From: Porphyromonadaceae bacterium UBA7087
GTDB lineage: Bacteria > Bacteroidota > Bacteroidia > Bacteroidales > Muribaculaceae
Direction: 5' to 3'
Assembly: GCA_002493515.1 (NCBI GenBank)
Contig: DKYZ01000116.1
Location: forward strand, 1 to 19,214
Length of the DNA stretch: 19,214 nucleotides
In this document: one piece after another, positions 1 to 7,300 of the stretch
Layout: each line of letters opens with the position of its first letter
Numbering within the stretch: the stretch's first letter is position 1
Translations under genes and position numbers: made by a program
The notes under the pieces: model-generated
The model's input: the letters and a program-made list of their open reading frames with translations, nothing else
The model's database searches: none
What the model was told of the DNA's origin: nothing

Positions 1-58
1 GTCAAAATTTCTTCCGAACTATTGTTATTAATTTGATTTATAAATTGCTTAATTTAGT

Positions 59-523
59 ATGAAAATTGTTAAGTTCTTTTGTATTATAGTCATCTTATTT
101 TTGTCGGGATGTGATACATTCCCGAGGTATGACTTCGTGATTGAGAACGATACAGACGCGGTTGCTGTTTTGAAGATAGAGAAGGTGTATGACAGGGTAT
201 ACTATAACTCTATCAATGTGGATGGTAAGGACTATACTACCGATAGTTTCTTCAAGATGGAGAGCGTCAGTATCCCTGCCGGGAAAAGAGCGTATTTCTA
301 CGTGTATGGGGCTAATCCGAACGGCGGTATGCAGTCAGACCCGGAGAATGACAATGTGGTGCCCCTATGGAGTGCCGATTCCGGAATAAAGGCTATATAT
401 CTGGAGGGAGATGAAATTCCGACCTATGTATGGAGAAATTCCGGCAACTGGGCGAAAACATCCGGAGGTGACCATTCTGACGTATATACGCTATCGTTGG
501 GAAGTGTGGCACAGACCGACTGA
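59..523 (+). CDS. small lipoprotein of unknown function
   Basis: The 154-residue product starts with a short lysine-containing n-region, a hydrophobic stretch and a lipobox LSGC with Cys18, so it should be lipidated and membrane-anchored. The mature part has a beta-rich look, with alternating hydrophobic residues and many Tyr, Asp and Asn. I recognise no domain. The next gene, a signal-peptide-bearing barrel protein, starts 15 bases after the stop, which suggests one transcript and perhaps a shared envelope role. The gene is AT-rich compared with most of the window. The start ATG follows an AT-rich leader without a Shine-Dalgarno, as is usual in Bacteroidetes. That it is a lipoprotein is fairly sure. 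Its function is unknown. Confidence 0.8.
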   Translation: MKIVKFFCIIVILFLSGCDTFPRYDFVIENDTDAVAVLKIEKVYDRVYYNSINVDGKDYTTDSFFKMESVSIPAGKRAYFYVYGANPNGGMQSDPENDNVVPLWSADSGIKAIYLEGDEIPTYVWRNSGNWAKTSGGDHSDVYTLSLGSVAQTD

Positions 524-538
524 AATGCGTATAGTGTA

Positions 539-1282
539 ATGATACTAAAAATGAAAATAATGATGAATACGAGTATTTATTCAAGATTATCTGCCATAGT
601 GGTGGCGGGTATGTTTACATTAACGGCAAACGCGCAGGAAGTCAAAGCAGCTGTGCCTGACGGAACTTCAGACTCCATAAAGACTGACTTGAATCTTTTC
701 AATGAGAAAGTTACGGGGCATTCTGTATATGCCGGCGGCGGAATTGGGCATATAATGTCACATTTCGATACTTCCTGGTCTCAAGGGGAGCCAAGGCTTG
801 CAGGGATGTGGCAGGTCGGTTACGAGTGGGTGTCGAAAAAACGATTCGGCACCGGTTTCCTTTACAATGGGTATTATACCAAAGGCAGTTTCCTTTATTA
901 TGATACATTTAAGGAATCCATATGCATCCATTATCTGGCACCGCAGTTTGTTGGAAGAGTTGCATTTGGCAAAGGCAGATGGTTGTTTGGATACGGAGCC
1001 GGAGTCGGACTGGTGGTATTGGTCGACAGACTGCGCTATAGGGAGGACAACTATGTCTCATACAGAGAAGTCGGAAAGAATACCGACTATGGTTTCGGCG
1101 TCAATATGTATTTGGGAGCAGAGTACCGTCTGACCCCGACATGGGGAATATTCGGACGCCTTTCATACACCGAGGCACTGCTCAAGCAGGAGTTTATGGG
1201 ACATGAGATGCACAGAGACGACGGAAATGTCAATGGCTTCTCACGGATAGAGCTTTCGGTAGGAGTTCGTTATCACTTTTAG
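539..1282 (+). CDS. outer-membrane beta-barrel protein
   Basis: The protein has up to 247 residues. An N-terminal signal peptide appears to end at ANA before QE (about residue 32). The rest is rich in Gly and aromatic residues in alternating strands (AGGGIG, GYEW, GYGAGVG, LGAEYRL, FGRLSY) and ends in VGVRYHF. This pattern is typical of small outer-membrane barrels, which end in Phe. No enzyme motif is visible. Several ATGs are possible (539, 551, 560, 563). The one at 551 (ATGAAA) gives a more conventional signal peptide, and the longest form is reported here. It lies 15 bases behind the lipoprotein gene and is probably co-transcribed with it. Its TAG stop shares its last base with a 23-bp inverted repeat. 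Confidence 0.78.
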   Translation: MILKMKIMMNTSIYSRLSAIVVAGMFTLTANAQEVKAAVPDGTSDSIKTDLNLFNEKVTGHSVYAGGGIGHIMSHFDTSWSQGEPRLAGMWQVGYEWVSKKRFGTGFLYNGYYTKGSFLYYDTFKESICIHYLAPQFVGRVAFGKGRWLFGYGAGVGLVVLVDRLRYREDNYVSYREVGKNTDYGFGVNMYLGAEYRLTPTWGIFGRLSYTEALLKQEFMGHEMHRDDGNVNGFSRIELSVGVRYHF

Positions 1283-1337
1283 TAGGGACATGCCTTCGGC
1301 ATGTTTAAAATGCCACATGCCGAAGGCATGTCCCTAC
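1282..1337. repeat. 23-bp perfect inverted repeat with nested hairpins
   Basis: Bases 1282-1304 are the exact reverse complement of 1315-1337, separated by 10 bases. Each arm is also self-complementary (ACATGCC, loop TTC, GGCATGT), so the DNA or RNA can form one long 23-bp stem or two short hairpins. It lies between two convergent genes and could work as a bidirectional transcription stop, but there is no T-tract on either side. The architecture resembles paired REP-type palindromes dispersed in bacterial genomes. That reading is inference, since only one copy is present in the window. Confidence 0.85.
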
Positions 1338-1355
1338 GAGGGGATACGAGGGGTG

Positions 1356-2042
1356 TCACCATTCGTAGGAGAGGTTGACGCCGAGGGCGTTGAGGGTGAT
1401 GTCGCTGTTGTAGCGGTACCAGTAGTCGGAGGTCAGCAGCTGATACTGCACACCGATGTTGAACGCCTGTTTGGGATTCTGGGAATTGGTGGGAATCCTG
1501 ACGCCGAGCGACGGCCGAAGATAGAAATACTCCTGGTTGGTGAGATAGCCGTCGTTGATGCGGATATAATCCTTGCCGATCAGGAAGGAGCAGCCCACCT
1601 TGAGGTCGATGAAGAAGGAGGCCCCCTTCTGTCCACCGATATTGAAACGGAAATCGGTGAAGAGGGGAATCATCACGCCGGTGGCCGTGCTTGAGTGGCT
1701 TGTGTCGAAATCTCCGGGACTGTTCCAGTCGTCCCAACCCTGTCCCCAGCTGTCGGAGGTGTGGGAGAAAAGCACGTCAGCTCCGATACCCACGCCCATG
1801 AAAAACCATGAGGAGTATTGGAATCCCTGGGAGGTGGAGAACCCCAGGAAGTCGGCGTTGTAGTTGCCGATGCCCTTGACGTAGCCGGCCTCGACAAACC
1901 CCTTGTATCTCATGCTCCCCGAAAGGGCAGGCTGCAGCAGCGAGGGGAGCTGGTTAGCTATCTCATAATACTGTGCCTGGGCCGCCGTAGCGCCTGCCGA
2001 AAGCAGCATCACGGCCAGGGCCAGTCTGTAGAAGTGTCTCAT
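1356..2042 (-). CDS. outer-membrane beta-barrel protein
   Basis: Starting at the ATG at 2042 (MRHFYRLALAVM), the product has 228 residues with a clear signal peptide ending AQA before QYY (about residue 23). The open frame extends upstream to 2123, but those residues would sit in front of the signal peptide and are unlikely to be translated. The mature part shows amphipathic strands (FVEAGYVKGIG, FFMGVGIGADVLF, FFIDLKVGCSFLIG, FNIGVQYQLL) and ends NLSYEW with a terminal aromatic residue, as expected for an outer-membrane barrel of the PorT/OmpA-like class. It is convergent with the preceding barrel gene but not similar to it in sequence, and it is more GC-rich. The ligand or role is unknown. 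Confidence 0.8.
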   Translation of the reverse strand: MRHFYRLALAVMLLSAGATAAQAQYYEIANQLPSLLQPALSGSMRYKGFVEAGYVKGIGNYNADFLGFSTSQGFQYSSWFFMGVGIGADVLFSHTSDSWGQGWDDWNSPGDFDTSHSSTATGVMIPLFTDFRFNIGGQKGASFFIDLKVGCSFLIGKDYIRINDGYLTNQEYFYLRPSLGVRIPTNSQNPKQAFNIGVQYQLLTSDYWYRYNSDITLNALGVNLSYEW

Positions 2043-2251
2043 AATACCTGAATTTAGAAGTCTATATAGAGTTAACGCTCTTGTCGGCTGTTTGTTTGTA
2101 GATAGGAAAGACGCCTTGCGCACATGGCCGCCACACCCTCGCAGAACACCCTTTTTTTAGTTAAAATAAGTTATAGAGGGGGACGGTCTTGGATTTTTTT
2201 TCCTAATTTTAACGCCGAATTAGCCAAATACACCCAGGCAAAAGAAACCAG

Positions 2252-2821
2252 ATGGCATCTTATACCCCACCAATAGACGAGACAAGGCTCATTAAGCAGT
2301 TGCAGAATCCGGCGACTGCCCATGGCGCGTTCGAGCAGGTGATCAAGACCTACGGCGAGAAGATGTATTGGCAGATACGCAAGCTCGTGGCCAGCCATGA
2401 CGATGCCAACGACCTGCTGCAGAACGCATTCGTAAAGGCCTGGAACAATATCCACAATTTCCGTGGTGACGCCAGGCTCTCGACGTGGCTCTATAAGATA
2501 GCGGTGAACGAATCGATAAATTTCCTCAACAAGGAGCGTCAGCGCCGCGAGCTGTCGGAGTCGGCCGACGATTCATACCTGCTCTCCAACCTCGAATCGG
2601 ATCCCTATTTCGACGGCGACAACCTGCGCCTTGAATTGCAGAAGGCCATAGCCACATTGCCCGACAAGCAGCGCCTCGTATTCAATATGCGTTATTTCGA
2701 CGAGATGAAATACGAGGAAATGTCGGAAATCCTCGGCACCTCCGTAGGGGCCCTCAAGGCATCCTACCATCACGCCATGAAAAAAGTCACCGACTACATC
2801 AGCTCCCTCGAGACAAGCTGA
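2252..2821 (+). CDS. ECF-type RNA polymerase sigma factor
   Basis: The 189-residue protein has the two-domain plan of extracytoplasmic-function sigma factors. Region 2 covers about residues 31-98, including DDANDLLQNAFVKAWNN and the -10 recognition stretch FRGDARLSTWLYKIAVNES. Region 4 covers about 127-182, with LPDKQRLVFNMRYFDEM and a helix-turn-helix around 153-175 (YEEMSEILGTSVGALKASYH). The length is normal and no extra domain is present. It should direct RNA polymerase to a small regulon, typically for envelope stress or nutrient response in Bacteroidetes. An anti-sigma-like membrane protein and an envelope operon start 543 bases downstream, so these may be its partner and target. No consensus promoter is obvious upstream. 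Confidence 0.95.
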   Translation: MASYTPPIDETRLIKQLQNPATAHGAFEQVIKTYGEKMYWQIRKLVASHDDANDLLQNAFVKAWNNIHNFRGDARLSTWLYKIAVNESINFLNKERQRRELSESADDSYLLSNLESDPYFDGDNLRLELQKAIATLPDKQRLVFNMRYFDEMKYEEMSEILGTSVGALKASYHHAMKKVTDYISSLETS

Positions 2822-2887
2822 TTCCCCATCTTGGTCCGAACGCAGAGAGGACAATCAGACGCCAATCAGATGCCGATATCATAGAAA

Positions 2888-2911
2888 ACGCCCCGCTTCT
2901 CAGCGGGGCGT
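2888..2911 (+). terminator. GC-rich hairpin after the sigma factor gene
   Basis: The sequence has a 9-bp perfect stem, ACGCCCCGC with GCGGGGCGT, closed by the loop TTCTCA, 66 bases after the sigma factor stop. It is preceded by AAA and followed by CTCCATGTTTT, so the T-tract is weak and displaced. It may end the sigma factor transcript. The same loop and most of the stem recur at 3109-3140, so it is also part of a repeated unit. Confidence 0.55.
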
Positions 2912-3029
2912 CTCCATGTTTTCCATAATACTTTTTCGAACTAACCTAACATCATGAAACGATTTTCTTATCTTATGCCTTTATAACATCAGCCAGCGGA
3001 GAATGGTTCATATCTTTATCAAAAATTTT

Positions 3030-3103
3030 TGCCCGGGGCGGCGGACGTCCCTGTCCGCCAGTACAGCGCCGGCTCGGGGTCGGGACGACCCAGGCCCCGG
3101 GCA
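3030..3103. other. GC-rich three-way-junction fold (possible structured RNA or palindromic repeat)
   Basis: The outer stem pairs 3030-3039 (TGCCCGGGGC) with 3094-3103 (GCCCCGGGCA), 10 bp perfect. Inside are two perfect hairpins: 3040-3046 with 3053-3059 (GGCGGAC/GTCCGCC) and 3077-3082 with 3086-3091 (GGGTCG/CGACCC). Together they form a compact 74-base junction. It is much more GC-rich than the AT-rich bases on its left. It lies exactly between the two copies of the flanking repeat. It is not a tRNA, because it has no anticodon arm, T-loop or 7-bp acceptor pattern. It could be a structured RNA or a dispersed palindromic element. Confidence 0.55.
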
Positions 3104-3108
3104 CATAA

Positions 3109-3140
3109 AGTAAGCGCCCTGCTTCTCAGCGGGACGCTTA
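3109..3140 (+). other. second copy of the TTCTCA-loop hairpin
   Basis: A stem of about 13 bp (GTAAGCGCCCTGC with GCGGGACGCTTAC) has one C-A mismatch and one G-T wobble, closed by the same loop TTCTCA as the hairpin at 2888-2911. It is followed by GAGTTTTTCC, a better T-run than in the first copy, so it may act as a terminator. It forms the start of the second repeat unit. Confidence 0.5.
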
Positions 3141-3364
3141 CGAGTTTTTCCATAATACTTTTTCGAACTAACCTAACATCATGAAACGATTTTCTTGTCT
3201 TTGCCTATATAACACGGGGAAGAGGAAAAAGGTTTCCGGCGATGAAAAAATTTTTTCAGATTTCCGGCGATTTTAGCTGCCGGAGGGCTTAAACCAAAGG
3301 GGAGGCGGCGTGTCAATACACATATATAAGGTAAGAACAAAGATTATTTCGACAGATAAAAGAT

Positions 3365-3808
3365 ATGAAAAACGAGGACTTTCTTCAGGATAAGATAGGC
3401 AGGGATCCGGGATTCCGGGTGCCGGACGGTTATTTTGAAGACTTTACGATAAAGACCATGGAGTCGCTTCCTCCATATCCCGAGCAGCCGAAGCCCGTGA
3501 GGCTCACGGCCTGGCAGAGGGTGAAGCCATACGTCTATATGGCTGCCATGTTTGCCGGAATCTGGCTCACCATGAAGATGTTTCACGATGTCTCCACCGC
3601 GGCCTCGCGTCTGAGCCTCGACAATCCTCCCGAGGCAGTGGCCTACGCAATGGCCTCCTACGACGGCCCGGAGACCTCCTATATGTATGACAACAATCTC
3701 AACGACTACGAGCTGATGAAGGAGGTAGGGGAGGAATACGCCAGCATGGATGCGTTTGAAGACGCCTTCGGATATGAGCTGCAGGAGGAATATGACCGGG
3801 GAGAATGA
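3365..3808 (+). CDS. single-pass membrane protein, putative anti-sigma factor
   Basis: The 147-residue protein has an N-terminal cytoplasmic-type segment with VPDGYFEDF (residues 19-27), a motif style common in short Bacteroidetes proteins encoded next to ECF sigma factors. One likely transmembrane helix follows at about residues 55-72 (YVYMAAMFAGIWLTMKMF), then an acidic C-terminal part rich in Asp, Glu and Tyr. This topology suits an anti-sigma factor that holds an ECF factor at the membrane until a periplasmic signal arrives. The ECF sigma gene lies upstream, but 543 bases away. The next gene starts 24 bases after this stop and encodes a Spy-like protein. The assignment rests on context and topology, and no classical zinc-binding anti-sigma motif is present. 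Confidence 0.6.
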   Translation: MKNEDFLQDKIGRDPGFRVPDGYFEDFTIKTMESLPPYPEQPKPVRLTAWQRVKPYVYMAAMFAGIWLTMKMFHDVSTAASRLSLDNPPEAVAYAMASYDGPETSYMYDNNLNDYELMKEVGEEYASMDAFEDAFGYELQEEYDRGE

Positions 3809-3832
3809 TCCAGATATAAAGACACACACCAT

Positions 3833-4303
3833 ATGAAAAGATTTCTACTCATCATGATGATGCTGGCTGCGGCCGTGGCCGCAGCCATGGCCCAGGCTCC
3901 TGACAAAGGCTGCAAGCGTCCCAGCCCAAAGGAGATCAACGAGTTCAAGATGAAATACCTCGCCCAGGAGATGGAGCTGTCGGAAGAGCAGACCCAGAAA
4001 TTCATCGAGCTGTATTCAAAGATGTCTGACGAGCGTTTCGCACGTTTCAGGAAAGTGAAGGAGCTCGAGAAAAGGGTGAAGGAAAACAAAAACGCCTCCG
4101 AACAGGACTATGAAGATCTCAGCGAGGCAATGAATACCGCCAAGATCGAGGATGCTGAGATGGAGAAGCGATATGACGCCCAGTTCTCCAAATTTCTCAC
4201 AGGCAAGCAGATCTTCAAGATGAAAGAGGGGGAGGAGAGCTTCCGCAAGAAGATGCGGGAGATGCGGCGCGAGAAGAGACATGGCAAGAAGGGGAAAAAG
4301 TAG
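3833..4303 (+). CDS. Spy/CpxP-like periplasmic protein
   Basis: The 156-residue protein has a signal peptide (MKRFLLIMMMLAAAVAAAMA, cleavage near AMA before QAP). The mature part is almost entirely helical and highly charged. Two motifs resemble the LTxxQ signature of the Spy/CpxP family: LSEEQ at 49-53 and LTGKQ at 122-126, each followed by an amphipathic helix. The C-terminus is very basic (REKRHGKKGKK). Members of this family act as periplasmic chaperones or stress sensors, commonly controlled by envelope-stress regulators. That fits its place between an anti-sigma-like gene (24-base gap) and a macroglobulin gene (21-base gap). The exact function here is inferred from family and context. 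Confidence 0.7.
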   Translation: MKRFLLIMMMLAAAVAAAMAQAPDKGCKRPSPKEINEFKMKYLAQEMELSEEQTQKFIELYSKMSDERFARFRKVKELEKRVKENKNASEQDYEDLSEAMNTAKIEDAEMEKRYDAQFSKFLTGKQIFKMKEGEESFRKKMREMRREKRHGKKGKK

Positions 4304-4324
4304 GAATGATAATCATTGACCGAG

Positions 4325-7300
4325 ATGATGAGGCAAATATTCAGAAAAATCCAAAGGGCTGTCATGATAATGGCGCCCTTTTTATCGTTATTTACAGTTT
4401 CAGAGACAATGGCAGAGACTAAGAAAAGAAGCAACACATTCGCCACTCCTGACTTCGCGTATCCGGAGACAGTGGAGCGCAACGCGCGTGCGGCCTTCGA
4501 CAGGGCCTCGGCCTCGGGCGACAATATCGACATGATGCGCGCCGCGATACAGGTGACGCTGGCAAAGTCGATGGTGGATAAATCAACGTCGAAAGCCAAT
4601 ATCGCCTGGCTCGACTCGCTTGCCGGCGTCTCTCCGGCGCCATGGGGCTCCCTGTATTATATCCTGGAGGCCAGATACTACAACGAGCTATATTCCAGCA
4701 ATTCATACGTCTACCGCGAGCGCGTGCTTCCCCTTGACTCATATCCGGAAAACACAGGCGACTGGAGCCAGGGGCTTTACTGCCAGAAGGTGACTGAACT
4801 GCTCTCGCGGGCTGACTCACTGCTCGGCGACGCAGCCACCAGGCCGTTGAGGGAGATTGCCCCGCTGCTTGATAACGTGAAGAAAGCGGAGGCTCTCGGC
4901 TTCACGGTAGGCGACTTCGTGGCTTTCCAGATGATTGACCTGCTGTCGACATATACAAGGGAGTCATCTGACTGGGTAATACCCTTCGGAGGAACCGCGA
5001 AGACAAAGCTTACACCTGAAAGAAAGGCCGCTGCCTTCCGCGACGAGCTGACCGACAGGCTTATAGCGGATGGTGACTCATCAGGCAAAGGCGCGGTCGC
5101 CACGCTTGCCCTGCGTCTCAAGGCCGAGGCGATGAATGATGTCGACTGTCCCGGTTTCCTTTATTCCGAGATAGAGAAAAGGATGGATTCGGAGTGGATA
5201 GCTCCTCTTTTCGATGCGCTGTATGACTGCGGCTATGGCAGTTTTCCGGATGTAAGCTCGCTTGCCGCTGACCCTGAATACGACTGGGAGCATCCGTTCA
5301 GGGATTACTCCGGCGACACCGACGCCTCGCATATGCCGACCGTATCGGCGTTTTACAGGCTTGCCAAAAAATATCTTTCTGCTTATCCGAAAGCCTGGCA
5401 GATCAATGCCGTCAAGAATATCGAGCGGGAGTTTATCACGGAGGAGGCTGCCATCAAGACCATAGACGGATTCCTGCCCGGCGCTGAGATAACGGGGCGT
5501 GTGGCTGTGGCCAATTCCCCGGAGATAGTGCTTTCATTATATAAGGTGCCGGAGGGGATGGAATCCGACGTCACCATCGACAAGGTGTTGCGTGCGGGCA
5601 AGCGTGTGGATATGCAGAAGCTCGCGTTCGAGGGCACAATGCCTTTCGTCAGCAGCCGTAAGTTCAGTTTCGCGTCCCCCGGAGCGGGTCGTTACATGAT
5701 TCTGGCGTCGCTCAGGCCGCTTAGCGCGGCCGATGCCAAGGAATACCGCAACAACTGGGCGCGGATAATAAATGTCAGCGACATTGCCATCCTCACCTCC
5801 CTCGACATGGGGGATAGCGCAAGCAACCGGGTGTATGTTGTGTCGGGGATTGACATGTCGCCTGTACAGGGTGCCAAGGTGTCGTTTTACAAGAACAAGG
5901 GTAGCGGACAGATACTTGAGAAAACCCTCACGACGAACGACGAGGGGTATGTTGACGCGTCCAGTCTCAATGACAGCTATCTGATCAAGGCATCCTTCAA
6001 CGGAAGCTCGGAGACTGCGAGTTACTATTATTACCGGCATATGGCTGACCGCAGAAAAGACGTGCAGACCAAAGCGGATGTCTTTACCGACCTGGCCATA
6101 TACAAGCCCGGCGAGAAACTGCAGTTTGCCGCTGTGGTCTACAGACGTCGCGACAAGACATTCTCCCTTCTCGGGAACAAGGAAGTATACTGCGCCTTTT
6201 ACAATGCCAACAGCCAGAAAGTGGATTCCGTAAAGCTGACCACTGACGCCGACGGACGTTGCGAGGGAAGTTTCACAGTGCCCGACAATGGTCTGCTCGG
6301 CAGCTATACTGTTGTTGTCGGAGATGAGAAATCGGCATTATATAAGAATTATGGCAGCAGGAGTGTTGAGGTGGCCGAATACAAGGCCCCGACTTTCTAT
6401 GTAGAGTTTCCCGATAACGACGAGTCGTTCATGCCGGGCGACGTCGTAAGGCTCAAGGGTGTTGTCAAGACATATTCCGGCATGCCGGTAGGCGGCGCGT
6501 CTGTTTCGTTTGAAGTAGGATGGATGCGTTGGGGCTGGTGGTGGCGCGGCTCCTCTGCTGCCAGCTACGGCGGCGAGGTGACAGCCGATGAGTCCGGAAC
6601 GTTCGAGATAGAGCTGCCCACGGCGCCTCTGAAAGGCACGCGCTATGAGCAGGGATGCTTCGCTGTCAATGTCGATGCAACCTCGCTTTCTGGTGAGACG
6701 CAGTCAGGTTCCACAACCTTCAGTCTCGGAAAAGGAACAAAAATTGATCCGGATATTCCCAAAAAGATAGAAATCAAATATGATACGATTTCATTTGATG
6801 TGAATGTAAGGGATATTCTCGGAAAGGAGATGAGAAAAGAAGTTCGGTATGAATTGCGTAATGTCTCCGATACGTCAATAATGCTCAGAGGAACATTCAC
6901 AAGTCCGGAGCTTAAAATAGCAGCTTCAGAGATGCCGTCGGGTAGATATGAACTTACCTTCTTCACCGAGGGTGCCGACAGTGTGTCTGCAGAGACGGTA
7001 TTGTATCGCGTTGCTGATAGAAGAGTTCCCTATCCAACATCTTTATGGCTGCTGAAAGATGAGATAGTAGCGCGGCACGGTGAGAAATTATCGATACCTG
7101 TGGGTAGTTACTATCCAGGGAGCTTCATACTTTGCGAGGTAATGTCCGAGGACGGTTATTTGAGTCGAGAATGGCTAAAGACAGAGGGGGAAATTATACG
7201 TGTGGAAGTGCCTTCTCCGGCTGACAGCACAAAATATTGGGTTCGTTTCAGCGGTATGCATGACCTTAATGGGAAGTCTGAAACTGTTACTATTGTTCCC

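Larger units (their letters stand above)
2889..3214. repeat. two-copy intergenic repeat region around a structured core
   Basis: This region fills most of the 543-bp gap between 2821 and 3365. Bases 2919-2969 and 3146-3196 are identical over 51 bp and lie 227 bp apart in direct orientation. Similarity continues upstream into a hairpin with the same TTCTCA loop, and about 18 bases downstream with a few changes and one indel, giving a unit of roughly 100 bp. Each copy ends in a CTAACCTAACATC leader followed by ATG. The first ATG (2954) opens a 10-codon frame (MKRFSYLMPL). The second (3181) opens a 31-codon frame ending at 3276. Neither looks like a conserved gene. Between the copies lies the GC-rich fold at 3030-3103. 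I see no known protein gene in this interval. Confidence 0.8.

Noticed and set aside
1279..1737. 152-codon minus-strand frame overlapping the barrel gene at 1356-2042
   Set aside because: It overlaps the genuine signal-peptide-bearing barrel frame on the same strand and shows low-complexity composition.
3030..3103. tRNA-like cloverleaf
   Set aside because: The length is near 74 bases, but the outer stem is 10 bp, there are only two inner arms, and the T-loop and anticodon signatures are missing.
2888..3140. CRISPR array
   Set aside because: There are only two repeat copies, 227 bp apart, with a structured region between them and no regular spacers.
3181..3276. 31-codon frame starting in the second repeat copy, as a real gene
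   Set aside because: The first copy stops after 10 codons because of an indel, so the reading frame is not conserved between copies. It is described only under the repeat.
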